A stretch of 64,000 bases of DNA from Bacillus solitudinis (lineage in GTDB: Bacteria; Bacillota; Bacilli; Bacillales; Bacillaceae_D). The first letter of the stretch is position 1, and every line of letters starts with the position of its first letter. The position numbers were made by a program, and so were the translations under genes. The notes below the pieces were generated by a model. The model was given only the letters and a program-made list of their open reading frames with translations, did no database searches and had not been told where the DNA came from. This document shows, piece by piece, positions 15,543 to 24,598 of this stretch. The stretch covers positions 1,662,308 to 1,726,307 of the forward strand of contig NZ_KZ454943.1 of the NCBI RefSeq assembly GCF_002797395.1, in the 5' to 3' direction.

Positions 15543-17375
15543 CTACTCAAATTGAAACTTTAGATTGACCGTACACTTCTTTTCTATGTTTTTCACACGA
15601 AAATCAAGGACCACGAACTCTTCCAATTTCCCGTGATGATTAGAAAAATCCTGCTTTGTTTTCTTGCATTCTAATACCTCTTTATCATAGGAGATCCGTA
15701 GCTTTTGTTTCGTCCCTACTAGAACAATTCCATCATTGTCTTCTTTTATTACGAATATTGGTGTAATAAATCGTTCAACAATCGAGTCTAGATCCTTATC
15801 AAATGTATACGAATCTTCTAAGTGAAGAATCGGTTTTTCTCGTTTTTCCCATGTGAACATCCTTACCAATCGCTTCAAGCTCTCGACTTTATAGGCACCG
15901 GAAATTTCTAGTTCGACGATGTCACTTCGCCCGTCGTCCTCTGTCCTTACATTTAGATCGGAAGCAGCATATGAAGCCCCTTCGTGCTGATAGTGATGGT
16001 TAATGATTGGAACGGAATGGCCTTGTGACCCATTGGACATATACGAATATCGCTCTGGCCCAAAGTACTTTTTCGTATATTCTCCACTACCTAAATCTTG
16101 TAAAAATACGTCTCCGCCTCCAAACAGCATGAAATGGCCAAGATCATTATGATTGTGAGGCTCATCATTATGTCCACCTTTTGTTGCGAAAGCATAAGCC
16201 TGACCTTGATTTGATACCCTTGAAATGAACCATTGGGCCTCTGGTAAATAATAGGTTCCATCTTCCCATGGGTTTCCTTCGATATCCTCAGCAACCCAGA
16301 TTAAATTACGAATCGCTGGAGCCCATCTGCTGCAAGGATCATCTGTGTAATTGGCACAAATGTCCCGTTCTGGAATTTGAACATCCGGATAAAGGCGGTG
16401 TAAATAATGACTTAGACCTAAAAATACTGATGCCCTTGGAACGGAGTCGGAAAAATTAACAATTACATTTTTATGAAGAAAGCTTTTTTGCTCAAACAAG
16501 GCAATCTGATGCACTTTTTTCGACTGAAATAAATTGATCGCTCCAGCTGTTTTCTTCTTCAGTAAATCTGCAAAATACACATAAAAACCGAAGCCATATT
16601 GCCAATACTCATACCCTTCTAAACACGCGCCATCCTCATAAAACCCTTCAAGATAATGATCCATCGTCCGGATTACTCGCTCAAGAGTCATCGCTAGCTC
16701 CTCTTTATCTTTAATGATATAAAGAGCAGCGGCGCCGATTGACCCGGCACAAACGGACGCCCAATTGTGAGTCGCTGTCTCCCAGTGAAAAGAACCATGA
16801 TGAAACGGCCAAAAAATCCGCCTGTATACTTCTTCATGAATCCGCCTGCCCACTATTGGGTCAAGCCACTGTTCTGTTAATTGGTAAATCTCACTTAGCG
16901 CAAAGGCCGTTTCTGAGGCAAACAAATCAATCGAGTGCCACCTCTTCTCTCGTGCTGTTTCTTGCGGAAGCGATAAATTATCGTCTGGCTCTGTTTCCAG
17001 ATTTCCTAAATGGGCAGGTAAGCACCACGTCGATTCCTCACAAATCGACCAAATCGTGTTTTGCAAAGCATCTCGGTAAACAAGGTTTTCTGGCTCCACT
17101 AACAGCATCATCGCAAAGGTATTTAACCGCCTTCTTCTCGCAAAATACACGCGCTCATACTCTAGACGCGACCCCGTTTTCTGATATTGGATAAATAAAG
17201 AATAGTCTAGTGTAGGCTCTACCTCGTTTAGTAGTTTTTTGGCTTCTTGTCTAATATCTTCCACCATTTTTGAAGGATTCTCCCGTACCTTCTTAAACCA
17301 GTGATCTTGCTCCTCTTTGCTTGGAAATAAAAGCGAGGATGTTTCTTTTAATGAACTAAGTTCTAATATGTTCAT
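15543..17375 (-). CDS. Heparinase II/III-like polysaccharide lyase
   Basis: 610 residues. The N-terminal two-thirds is an alpha/alpha toroid; the C-terminal third is the beta-sandwich of the heparinase II/III family, with the diagnostic GGHNDEPHNHNDLGHFMLFG and LQDLGSGEYTKKYFGPERYS. These enzymes cleave uronate-containing glycans by beta-elimination. No signal peptide is seen, so it would act on imported oligosaccharides, probably as an exolyase. AGGAG lies 10 bases before ATG 17375. It overlaps the upstream gene by 20 bases and the next gene follows within 14 bases of the stop, so translation is coupled. The substrate is not readable from sequence: heparin-like, ulvan-like or pectic chains are all possible. 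Confidence 0.85.
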   Translation of the reverse strand: MNILELSSLKETSSLLFPSKEEQDHWFKKVRENPSKMVEDIRQEAKKLLNEVEPTLDYSLFIQYQKTGSRLEYERVYFARRRRLNTFAMMLLVEPENLVYRDALQNTIWSICEESTWCLPAHLGNLETEPDDNLSLPQETAREKRWHSIDLFASETAFALSEIYQLTEQWLDPIVGRRIHEEVYRRIFWPFHHGSFHWETATHNWASVCAGSIGAAALYIIKDKEELAMTLERVIRTMDHYLEGFYEDGACLEGYEYWQYGFGFYVYFADLLKKKTAGAINLFQSKKVHQIALFEQKSFLHKNVIVNFSDSVPRASVFLGLSHYLHRLYPDVQIPERDICANYTDDPCSRWAPAIRNLIWVAEDIEGNPWEDGTYYLPEAQWFISRVSNQGQAYAFATKGGHNDEPHNHNDLGHFMLFGGGDVFLQDLGSGEYTKKYFGPERYSYMSNGSQGHSVPIINHHYQHEGASYAASDLNVRTEDDGRSDIVELEISGAYKVESLKRLVRMFTWEKREKPILHLEDSYTFDKDLDSIVERFITPIFVIKEDNDGIVLVGTKQKLRISYDKEVLECKKTKQDFSNHHGKLEEFVVLDFRVKNIEKKCTVNLKFQFE

Positions 17376-19236
17376 AGTTTTCAAACTCCTGCTCGAATTG
17401 AATTGTCTTCTTATCTGCTGAGTAAACCGTCACTTTATGGCCGTCTAGTTCTACGTGCGGCTTCTCTCCCCAGTTACCGGTGTCATGACTAGGTTCACCA
17501 AACACAGCCGTAACGAGCAAGTGCGTGCCAATCTCGAAACTAGCTGTAACCGTTGGGATGACTGTGCGCGAGTTGATGATGTTTGTGTTCGCATTTGGGT
17601 GGATAACAACCGCTCTACCGTTCATGCTTATACTCTCAATCCCACTGAGGCCTAAGGCGGTTTTCACTACCACACTCTTCTTGTTCTTCACTTCATCAAC
17701 TATTCCTTCTTGAAAGGCCTCATCCGTTTTTCCTAACGCAAATCCACCATCAGCTACATCTAACTTTCGTTTCGTATCAATGTGATGGACGCGTATATGC
17801 CACGGAATACCAGCGATAACCCATGTTCGAATCACAACGTCTTCCCACGGTTTCCACTTTGTATAAATCACATTTCCTTCTATTGTATATTCTTCACTTT
17901 TTCTTTTGACTCGGTAGATCTTATCACCTTCGCTTACAGCAAGCATCGAGTCAAACGCCCCTTGGCCCAGTCCCCACTCTGCTCTTGGTACGCTAAAACC
18001 GAAGTAGGTAGAGTAGACAAACTTTTCATATTTGGCGGATGTATGTGTGTGTTCATTTGTAGTTGAATGGCCTGAGTTAAACGCTGCTACATGTCCCGTT
18101 TCCTCTTGACGACAGATAACGAGATGGGCGGGTTCTTGAATAGACAATGTCTTTAAACGAGGGAGTGGCTTCTCTTCCGCTTGCCAAAACGGGTGATCGC
18201 TAGGTAAGGCTAAAATTAGAAATGTTTTCATACCCCAATAAGGAGATCCTGGAGAATTATAGTTTTCCGCCATCACTAAATTCGGGTAAGCATAGCCAAT
18301 ACTTAACGTCCCATCTTGATGAAAAATCGGCTGTTCACACCACCAACGTAGATGATTTAAAATGATTCCCTTCATTTCACCGTATGAGAATGCCTCCACT
18401 TCAGCAAACACCAACGCACTCCAAAATGAAACTTGGGCAAATCGGTACGAAAGACTTCTTCCATACGGCAGAGCAGAACCGTCTTTTGAAAACCAGTAAA
18501 TAAACTGTTCCGCAAACAAACCTGCTCTTTCTTTATAACGTGTCGAGCGTTCGCGGTCTTCTTTTTCCATCAATTTTGCATAAAGTAAGCAATAATAATG
18601 AATCGCAAACGAGGTGTAGTAATCGCAATGGGCGCCTACTCCATCTGAATACCAGCCATCTGATAGGTAAAACTCATCAATTCTATTTAAATTTTGTTCC
18701 ATCTTTTCTTTATCATAAGGGACCCCGACACTTTTAAGCCCTAAGTTGACGAGGACGACAAATAGGAGCCAATTGCAATCATAGGCTTTGCAGTGATTGA
18801 TTTGCGAAAGCCATGTGATGAGGTTTGTTTTTTCTTCCTTTGTTAATGGATGATAGATTTTTTCAGGGGCAAGCGCTAACGAAAAGCCATAGACCGCCAT
18901 TTCGACGATTCGCTGATCATAATCATGTATGTCACCCCAATATTCTTGATGATTCGGGTTCGTTCCATTTTTAATTCCCTCTAAGATCGTGTCCAAAGAT
19001 GAATAGTCTCTTCCCCCTGCTAGAAGTGGAGCAATCCCCCAAAGGATTCTTGAAAAGCCCTCCATTTCAGCAACTCGGTCAGGGTACGCAGCACTTGTGT
19101 TTCCAATATGAACATGGGCTGATGTTTGACCGAGAGTATTGGTGACAGGCTGACATAGCTGTTCTAACGCTTCTTGGACATCTTCTCGTGTTTTGAACAG
19201 ATTTTTATAAATGGGCAAGTCAAAATTTTTCATCAT
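17356..19236 (-). CDS. DUF2264-family protein
   Basis: 626 residues, the full family length. The N-terminal half matches DUF2264 (AEMEGFSRILWGIAPLLAGG, DYDQRIVEMAVYGFSLALAP, AYDCNWLLFVVLVNLGLKSV, LPYGRSLSYRFAQVSFWSAL), an alpha/alpha barrel family found in polysaccharide utilisation loci next to GH88/GH105 and lyases. The catalytic role is not established in my knowledge; a hydrolase or lyase acting on oligosaccharides is likely. GGAGG stands 6 bases before the first of two ATGs. It is the first gene of the operon and faces the LacI-type remnant across a 240-bp gap with a cre-like site. Confidence 0.85.
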   Translation of the reverse strand: MMKNFDLPIYKNLFKTREDVQEALEQLCQPVTNTLGQTSAHVHIGNTSAAYPDRVAEMEGFSRILWGIAPLLAGGRDYSSLDTILEGIKNGTNPNHQEYWGDIHDYDQRIVEMAVYGFSLALAPEKIYHPLTKEEKTNLITWLSQINHCKAYDCNWLLFVVLVNLGLKSVGVPYDKEKMEQNLNRIDEFYLSDGWYSDGVGAHCDYYTSFAIHYYCLLYAKLMEKEDRERSTRYKERAGLFAEQFIYWFSKDGSALPYGRSLSYRFAQVSFWSALVFAEVEAFSYGEMKGIILNHLRWWCEQPIFHQDGTLSIGYAYPNLVMAENYNSPGSPYWGMKTFLILALPSDHPFWQAEEKPLPRLKTLSIQEPAHLVICRQEETGHVAAFNSGHSTTNEHTHTSAKYEKFVYSTYFGFSVPRAEWGLGQGAFDSMLAVSEGDKIYRVKRKSEEYTIEGNVIYTKWKPWEDVVIRTWVIAGIPWHIRVHHIDTKRKLDVADGGFALGKTDEAFQEGIVDEVKNKKSVVVKTALGLSGIESISMNGRAVVIHPNANTNIINSRTVIPTVTASFEIGTHLLVTAVFGEPSHDTGNWGEKPHVELDGHKVTVYSADKKTIQFEQEFENYEHIRT

Positions 19237-19418
19237 CTATACCTCCAGAGAAATCTTTGCCGTATTCTTCTTTTCTACCTTTTCAAACGCCACAAGCCCC
19301 CCCTAAGCAAGATTGATTTATGTAGATTCTTTAGTATCGTTGCGATTGCAAGGACTCAAGAATGACTACTAAGCTAGACCACTTCTCTAACATTTGAGAG
19401 ATATGGAATTTCTCTGAA

Positions 19419-19433
19419 TTGTAAGCGCTTTAT
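19419..19433. promoter_or_regulatory. cre-like / LacI-type operator
   Basis: TTGTAAGCGCTTTAT has the AAGCGCTT core of catabolite-responsive elements with one mismatch to TGTAARCGYTTNCW. It lies in the divergent region between the lyase operon and the decayed LacI-type gene, so it could serve CcpA or the local regulator. Confidence 0.5.
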
Positions 19434-19477
19434 GAGTTTCATATTAATTCACTACATTCAGCAGGTCAAGTAATGAC

Positions 19478-20024
19478 GTGTATGACATGGGGATCCGTAT
19501 AGAAATGGAAGAGCGGGCCGAAAATCATAAAATCCAACTGCTCAAATTCATAAAGGGAGAGTATGATAACATCCCGAAAGATATTGATGGAATCATCGTC
19601 GTGGGAGATACGTTTGAAGAGCAACTTGAACTCTTGAAGAAAATCACACCGAATATTTTGGTAATCGATTCCTATTATGTCAATGACCATTGCGATGCGC
19701 TTTTAATAGACTTTGAAAGAGTAACAAGACAAATTTTAGATCATTTTATCGAAACCGGGCATCAACACATTGGGTTTTTAGGCGGTGTTCAAACATTTTC
19801 CAACAACGCACCGCCTATTCAAGAAAAACGGGAAATATTTTTTAGACGATATTTGGAGTATATTTACACGCAAATCTTCACCGTGAATGCCGGTTATCAA
19901 CTCATGAAAGAAGCGATATCCAAACTAAAAGACAAATTGCCTACCGCTATTGAGACGAAATGAATGGTAAGGACACAACAACGTAATTGCAGCGCTAAAT
20001 GGGCGGCTAATACTTTCAGGTTAG
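19478..20024 (+). pseudogene. Decayed LacI-family regulator (ligand-binding domain only)
   Basis: The open frame 19478-19963 begins in the ligand-binding domain: DIDGIIVVGDTFEEQLELLK, TPNILVIDSYYVNDHCDALL, HFIETGHQHIGFLGGVQTFS and NAGYQLMKEAISK are LacI/GalR motifs in order. No helix-turn-helix is present before it. After KLPTAIE the frame breaks, and a second frame (19983-20024) continues with VIAALNGR, matching the AIGAL region, then stops. The gene has lost its DNA-binding domain, suffered at least one frameshift and is cut at the C-terminus. It was probably the regulator of the divergent DUF2264 operon, which may now be constitutive or only CcpA-controlled. Confidence 0.8.
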
Positions 20025-20058
20025 CAAATTGACCAACTGACTTAGAACAAATAACAAA

Positions 20059-20098
20059 AAAACGACTTGATATGGGCAATTTCCAAACAGGTCGTTTT
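20059..20098 (+). terminator. Terminator-like hairpin after the LacI remnant
   Basis: AAAACGAC / GTCGTTTT, 8-bp stem with a 24-nt loop, ending in TTTTCTTT. Confidence 0.45.
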
Positions 20099-20187
20099 CT
20101 TTGCAATTGACTCCTGTTAAACTAGTTAACAGACTCTAAATATCTAAATTTGGTAGCGTTTGTCTAAATAGACAGCTACAAATCCCC

Positions 20188-20874
20188 TCAACTACAATCA
20201 TCAAACAACTCCATAACCTCCGGGTACTCACAAACCCGATCAAACACATGCTCCTTATAAAAGTTCATCACGCCCTCAAAATAAACAAAATACCCACCAA
20301 TCAGCTTTCGATACTCCCGTTTGAACATTTTCTCGTTAGCATCCCAGCTATCCCTTGTAATCGTAGAATGGTGATAAGGGACATAGGTGAACGTCACATC
20401 AGTACCGCGAAAGATTCGTTCATACGCCAAGCGCGTTCTTCTCATGTGAAAATTACTCGTCACAACAAGTGCCGAGCGAAAGCCATGTTCCAAAACAATG
20501 TCCCTTGAATAAAGAGCATTCTCATATGTACTCGTCGCCTGATTTTCCTTTAAGACTGCTGCACGAGGGATGCCAAACTTGTCAGCACGTTCCACCGTAC
20601 TCCCTACGGCCTTAGCATTTGTCAGCAATACTTTATCGGCATAGCCCTGATGATACAACTCAGCTGCCGTCTCCATCCTACCACTTGCTCCGCTAAGCAG
20701 AATAATCACATCTGCTTTAATTGGCTCTTCCTCGTAAAATAAGAAATCAATGAGTAGCGGCCTTGGCAAGAAAAGTACCGTTAAGATAACAGTTAAAATC
20801 AAAAGGTTGCTTACAAAAAGAATCACAAGCGGTTTCACTCGGTTCCTCACGTTAATTTCCTTTTTCGTCCTCAT
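20188..20874 (-). CDS. YdcF-family (DUF218 / SanA-ElyC-like) membrane protein
   Basis: About 228 residues. One N-terminal membrane helix (PLVILFVSNLLILTVILTVL) is followed by the DUF218 domain: ADVIILLSGASGRMETAAEL, ADKVLLTNAK, ENQATSTYENALYSRDIV and SALVVTSNFHMRRTRLAYER, all family hallmarks. Members such as SanA and ElyC affect envelope integrity and lipid-carrier use in Gram-negatives; the reaction is not established. The ATG at 20874 behind GAGG is preferred over 20889. It overlaps the 3' end of the small gene at 20852-21088, so the two are translationally coupled. An imperfect hairpin at 20150-20183 may end transcription. Confidence 0.8.
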   Translation of the reverse strand: MRTKKEINVRNRVKPLVILFVSNLLILTVILTVLFLPRPLLIDFLFYEEEPIKADVIILLSGASGRMETAAELYHQGYADKVLLTNAKAVGSTVERADKFGIPRAAVLKENQATSTYENALYSRDIVLEHGFRSALVVTSNFHMRRTRLAYERIFRGTDVTFTYVPYHHSTITRDSWDANEKMFKREYRKLIGGYFVYFEGVMNFYKEHVFDRVCEYPEVMELFDDCS

Positions 20875-21088
20875 CTCGTACATCCTCATTTACAAAATGA
20901 CCTACTTTTACGGTAGGGTGTTCTCTCTCAACATCGAAGAGCCCCTCCGCCATCAGTCGCCTTAACTCTGTTTCGATAAATGCAACCAATTCAATTGTAT
21001 GACAAGTCTTATTCTCGTATGACTTAATCGCCAGAAGCAGGTCCACAAGCTTCTCTTGCGTAACAGGCACGGGTGTTAAGGTAGCCAA
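20852..21088 (-). CDS. Small protein of unknown function, 78 residues
   Basis: AAGGAGAG upstream with 9-base spacing points to TTG 21088, not to the GTG at 21124. The product (start LATLTPVPVTQEKLVDLLLA, read Met) is helical in its first 55 residues and very acidic at the end (FVNEDVRDEDEKGN). I recognise no family. It overlaps the YdcF-type gene by 23 bases and probably forms an operon with it. Confidence 0.55.
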   Translation of the reverse strand: MATLTPVPVTQEKLVDLLLAIKSYENKTCHTIELVAFIETELRRLMAEGLFDVEREHPTVKVGHFVNEDVRDEDEKGN

Positions 21089-21123
21089 AAAAAGATCTCT
21101 CCTTCGATTTAGGGATGGAACCA

Positions 21124-21146
21124 CACTAGATAATTATATTCTAGTG
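21124..21146. promoter_or_regulatory. Palindrome upstream of the YdcF operon
   Basis: CACTAGA (21124-21130) and TCTAGTG (21140-21146) with a 9-nt AT-rich spacer that contains a TATAAT on the minus strand. This is a candidate operator over a -10 box. The rest of 21147-21379 holds nothing I can name. Confidence 0.35.
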
Positions 21147-21379
21147 AACTTTCATTTCTACTATATACATTAATTTCCTTTTTGTCATCACTCATAGATT
21201 TTTTTAACAAATGGATACTGTTACACACTCTCTCCGGATAGTTCTCACTCTTATGTTCAAGTACTAGAATAAAAAATATTTTCACTAAAAGAACAATTAC
21301 CCCCTAATAACACTCGATTTATTCACGTCAGAGAGAGGGAGAACATTGAATATCGACTGCCGTAATTGTTAGGCATTCT

Positions 21380-21410
21380 AAAAAATCCCTAAGCATCGAG
21401 GTGCTTAGGG
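21380..21410 (-). terminator. Terminator of the nucleotidyltransferase gene
   Basis: CCCTAAGCA / TGCTTAGGG stem (21387-21395 and 21402-21410), followed on the minus strand by ATTTTTTAG. Confidence 0.8.
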
Positions 21411-21427
21411 TCAAAAATAGGAGTCAC

Positions 21428-22159
21428 TCATTTAAATAACGTCTGAACCTTCTCATAGCTATCCAGCGTCCCAATATCGAACCGCATCCCTTCAAATTTA
21501 TACACATAGACATCTTTGTGTTGAATAAGCCATGGGATGAAGTTACCAGGAGCATCTGGATTATTACCTTCTTCAATATAATTTTTGATAAGTGGCAAGG
21601 TTTCTTTTTGATAAATATAGAACGGTGGAACGGCTAGGTTTGATTTAGGATGTTCTGGCTTCTCTTCAAAGGAGGTAACTCTATCACCGCCGTCTACTTC
21701 AATTACACCGGTTCTCTTGATCTCTTCGGTGTCATTTAACTCATGTGTAGTAATACAATCGGCATTTAAAGTCTTGTAGAAATCAACAAAAGAAGTCAGC
21801 TCAAAGTCAAACAGATTGTCTCCTGCTAAAACCATGACATCCTCATCAAGTTCAGCTTCATCTAAGACGTATTGAATATCCGCAATTGCTCCTAATCTAT
21901 TGTCATTTGTTGTCGTCTTATCATTAATGACTGAGACGTTCAGCGGACCAAGATAATTATTCGCCCAGTTCACAAAGCTTTGAAAGAACTTTTCATTTGT
22001 AACGATATAGACGTCATCGATGATATCTACTTTTTCAACCTTTTCAATGATATGGTCCAAAATCGATTTATTTGCGACCTTTAGTAAGGGTTTCGCTGTA
22101 TTCTTTGTGAGTGGGTATAAGCGAGTGGCATAACCAGCTGCTAATATAATACATTTCAT
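21428..22159 (-). CDS. Sugar-phosphate nucleotidyltransferase
   Basis: 243 residues. MKCIILAAGYATRLYPLTKN is the nucleotide-binding signature (G-x-G/A-T-R-L-x-P-x-T) of glucose-1-phosphate thymidylyl/uridylyl/cytidylyltransferases; VMVLAGDNLFDF carries the catalytic Asp, VTSFEEKPEHPKS and FDIGTLDSYEKV follow as in the family. It activates a sugar 1-phosphate to an NDP-sugar. AAAGGAGG 11 bases upstream marks ATG 22159; the frame upstream is not coding. It has its own terminator and stands 10 kb from the exopolysaccharide operon, so its sugar is unknown; it is shorter than RfbA (about 290), closest to small uncharacterised Bacillus homologs. Confidence 0.8.
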   Translation of the reverse strand: MKCIILAAGYATRLYPLTKNTAKPLLKVANKSILDHIIEKVEKVDIIDDVYIVTNEKFFQSFVNWANNYLGPLNVSVINDKTTTNDNRLGAIADIQYVLDEAELDEDVMVLAGDNLFDFELTSFVDFYKTLNADCITTHELNDTEEIKRTGVIEVDGGDRVTSFEEKPEHPKSNLAVPPFYIYQKETLPLIKNYIEEGNNPDAPGNFIPWLIQHKDVYVYKFEGMRFDIGTLDSYEKVQTLFK

Positions 22160-22284
22160 TTGAGCAAGAGCCTCCTTTTTGATGCTGTGCCTGTCACCAT
22201 CTGTATTTGTCATAATTTGGATGAGGAGTAAAGTATGAAATGGCAGTTAAACGTGAAAATAATATGTAAAACGAAGAGCAACTG

Positions 22285-22752
22285 TTATAATTCATTCTCC
22301 TTTTTACAGTAGCACAATTCCTCATTACTCGACACTTTTATCCATAAATCTGAGAGTGCTTTTTCAATCGTTGTAACGCCAATGTCTGGACAAAGAGTAG
22401 CAATTTCTGATTTTGATATCTTTCCTAGCTTCGTTGCAAAGATGTGTCTTACACGTTCAGCCTTAGTAAGTCCTTGAATTCGTATTGTTTCTACCCTACC
22501 GCTAAACTCTTTATAGGCACTGAGGATAACTCCTAGATAGTACTTTACAAATGGTGAATAGTTGTTTTTTCCTTCATGCCATCCTTTTGAACTTTCCTCT
22601 AGCACTTCATAGTAGCTTTCCTTTGTTTTCTCAATAATCATCTCAATACTGATGTACCTCCATGTCCTAAAATTGAAATCCTCCATGGTGCTGCCATATT
22701 TCCATTTTGTATTTCCTGTTAAAAACCATCCAACGTACTTCTCCATCTTCAA
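22285..22752 (-). pseudogene. C-terminal remnant of a Fic-family protein
   Basis: 155 codons. The central part, YISIEMIIEKTKESYYEVLE followed by SSKGWHEGKNNYSPFVKYYL and GVILSAYKEF, matches the region after the catalytic loop of Fic/DOC AMPylator-type proteins, ending in a helical winged region. The HPFxxGNGR motif and everything before it are missing, and the first 25 codons look unrelated. No good ribosome site is seen. Read as a truncated, inactive gene. Confidence 0.6.
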
Positions 22753-22879
22753 GTTTTAGTACTAGCATTCCGAGAAATAAACCCAATTAGCAAGACTGGG
22801 AAAAATTTCACTAACACAGTATAACTATGTCATTTCGACAAATATTATAAAGGCAACGAATTATAAGGAGGTGACAACA

Positions 22880-23059
22880 ATGGACGCACAACGAGCACAG
22901 GAGATTTCTTCCTCCACCAATATGGCAAATGTAATGTATAACGGGAACCCGATCTATATTGAACATGTGGATCAACAAAGTGGAACAGCTACTATCCATC
23001 CTCTTGATGATCCAAATCAAAAACAGAGTGTTTCTGTAAATAGCTTATCTGAGCAATAA
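22880..23059 (+). CDS. sspH: H-type small acid-soluble spore protein
   Basis: 59 residues from ATG 22880 (AAGGAGGTGA 5-8 bases upstream; the in-frame GTG at 22871 lies in the ribosome site). MDAQRAQEISSSTNMANVMY, then NGNPIYIEHVDQQSGTATIH and LDDPNQKQ match SspH throughout its length. SspH is a minor SASP packed in the forespore core and normally transcribed by sigma G; a GTATA box lies upstream but I cannot place a convincing sigma-G -10. It is followed by a strong terminator. This is one of the clearest signs of an endospore former. Confidence 0.9.
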   Translation: MDAQRAQEISSSTNMANVMYNGNPIYIEHVDQQSGTATIHPLDDPNQKQSVSVNSLSEQ

Positions 23060-23085
23060 TGTAAAGGGACATTTTCCCTACATAT

Positions 23086-23131
23086 ACAACAGGCCCTCCC
23101 ATTATTTATGGAGGGCCTGTTGTTATTTTTT
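23086..23131 (+). terminator. Terminator of sspH, also copy 1 of a duplicated hairpin
   Basis: 14-bp perfect stem ACAACAGGCCCTCC / GGAGGGCCTGTTGT (23086-23099, 23110-23123) followed by TATTTTTT. The same hairpin with the same flank (CCGGTA..TTGGTCAA) recurs at 30274-30337. Confidence 0.85.
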
Positions 23132-23143
23132 AGCCGGTACTTG

Positions 23144-23238
23144 GTCAATCAAAGGATTGCCGTTCTCATGTTAGATGTCAATACCTTCAAGACAATAAAT
23201 GAGGATTTTGGTCATAAAAAAGGCGATGAAGTGCTAAG
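23144..23238 (+). pseudogene. GGDEF-domain fragment, copy 1
   Basis: About 30 codons encode QRIAVLMLDVNTFKTINEDF then GHKKGDEVL, the first conserved block of diguanylate cyclase domains (L-D-x-D-x-F-K-x-x-N-D-x-x-G-H-x-x-G-D). No start, no GGDEF signature itself, and the frame becomes unrelated afterwards. A second, more degraded copy of the same DNA is at 29779-29850. Confidence 0.7.
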
Positions 23239-23321
23239 CCATGAAAATTCAAATGAACCGAAATACCGAATAATGGAAAGCGAAAAGACCACTTTAATAC
23301 AAAAGGATGACCTTAATAGAG

Positions 23322-23690
23322 TCATCCTAATTTTAATATTCCCTTCAATTTTGTCTCTTCCGACATAGAACTACAAGGTGGTTTTCCTAACAATCTTCGG
23401 GTGGTGCTAGGAACCTCATCGCCTTCTTCTACTACCGGAAGAAGATCTTGACGAGAAAACATTACAGACAATTGCGTCTCTGTCACTTGAACATCGCCTT
23501 TAACAGGTTTGACAGCACCATTCAGTTGAATGGATTCCACATCAATGTCTTCAAGCACAAAACCTTTTGGCAACTCAATCCGAACCGTAGCAACAGATTT
23601 ATTGTTCCCCTTCGAATTTTGAACTCCCTTTAAATCCAATACATGTGGGTTGAAACGGGACGGTTCTTGTACTTCCCTAACAATATTCAA
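23322..23690 (-). pseudogene. Fragment of a secreted-protein C-terminal domain
   Basis: 122 codons. SRFNPHVLDLKGVQNSKGNN and ELPKGFVLEDIDVESIQLNG, then GDVQVTETQLSVMFSRQDLL, match a beta domain found at the C-terminus of many extracellular bacterial proteins (pattern N-P-x-x-L-N-L ... ELPEG-ID-STI-LNG ... V-KF-R). No signal peptide, no start with a ribosome site, and the last 25 residues read out of frame with the family. A broken remnant of a larger gene. Confidence 0.5.
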
Positions 23691-23818
23691 GAAGAGCTGT
23701 TAAAAACCTCTCATGTAACATACTATCGTAAGGGGCCAGGGGCTGTGTCAATGTTATTAACTTTATAAATTCACGCTTTTTTCTGGCATCCTATTATATA
23801 GAGTCGTCTCTTTCTAGA

Positions 23819-23843
23819 GGAAGCACGAGAACCGTCTGCTTCC
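23819..23843. repeat. GAAGC-type intergenic hairpin, copy 1
   Basis: GGAAGCA / TGCTTCC stem around CGAGAACCGTC. Extended similarity with the copy at 25904-25933, including the upstream CTCTTTCTAGA. Confidence 0.7.
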
Positions 23844-24026
23844 AATCACATTTTATCAATCACCGTACTAAAGTGAATCGTTATAAATGAATACCCCCGC
23901 CAAGCTATAAAACTCAACGGGCTTCATCATATTGACTCCTTATTTCTTCTTATAATAATCCAAATACACTCTACTTTTACACCCCATCTCCATACACGAT
24001 GAACTTGATGTGAGGGATGGTTCTTT

Positions 24027-24057
24027 GGGAAGCTTGAGAACCGTCCCCATGCTTCCC
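24027..24057. repeat. GAAGC-type intergenic hairpin, copy 2
   Basis: GGGAAGC / GCTTCCC stem around TTGAGAACCGTCCCCAT; shares GAGAACCGTC with the other copies. Confidence 0.7.
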
Positions 24058-24101
24058 GGGTGCAGTTCAAAAAGGCAGCGGTTTTTTAGCGTACTACAAC
24101 C

Positions 24102-24572
24102 TCACTCCGATGTTTCCAAGGACGCCTGGACAGCCGGACTTAATTCCACGTGAGGATAGTTGATTTGTTCATCAAATTCTACCCAGTCGAGATTTGCCAT
24201 CAGTAGCAGGTAGCGTTTCCCGCTGGACGGATCGCTGATAATGATGTGGTCACGGCCAGCTGTTTCTACGCGCCCCCGATAAACCATTGCATTCCACCTG
24301 TCGTTACCTTGGTAAGTAAAGTAGAATGTACCAATCTTGCCTTTATTGAAACGCAGGATATTTTCAATAAATGATTCTTCCACCACGCCTGTCGGAAATT
24401 GCTGCCCAGTCCCCATAGGAACCACTGGCACAGAATACGTGGGCCCAGAAGGCATACCCATAGGGAAGTCACCTGGTTGTTGTGCGGTATGACCCTGCAT
24501 TTTCGAAGGAGGATAGTAACCGGAAAAAGAATTTTCATTTGTTGGATAATAGCGAGATTCTCCAAATGTCAT
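24102..24572 (-). CDS. gerQ: Spore coat protein GerQ
   Basis: 156 residues. A Pro/Gly/Tyr/Gln-rich N-terminus (about 1-65) is followed by the conserved GerQ core: EESFIENILRFNKGKIGTFY, WNAMVYRGRVETAGRDHIII and DPSSGKRYLLLMANLDWVEF. GerQ is an inner-coat protein that becomes cross-linked by transglutaminase and is needed for CwlJ localisation. The cwlJ-type gene lies directly upstream in the same direction, 26 bases away, so both are probably one sporulation transcript. Confidence 0.9.
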   Translation of the reverse strand: MTFGESRYYPTNENSFSGYYPPSKMQGHTAQQPGDFPMGMPSGPTYSVPVVPMGTGQQFPTGVVEESFIENILRFNKGKIGTFYFTYQGNDRWNAMVYRGRVETAGRDHIIISDPSSGKRYLLLMANLDWVEFDEQINYPHVELSPAVQASLETSE

Positions 24573-24598
24573 GTGAAGCTCAGCTCCTAATTTTTATT

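Larger units (their letters stand above)
23691..24101. other. Gene-free stretch with two copies of an intergenic hairpin repeat
   Basis: No gene is supported. Copies of the GGAAGC...GAGAACCGTC...GCTTCC hairpin lie at 23819-23843 and 24027-24057. The second may also end transcription of nearby genes. Confidence 0.5.

Noticed and set aside
22871-22879. GTG start for sspH three codons upstream
   Set aside because: The GTG is part of the AAGGAGGTGA ribosome site; ATG 22880 matches the family's N-terminus.
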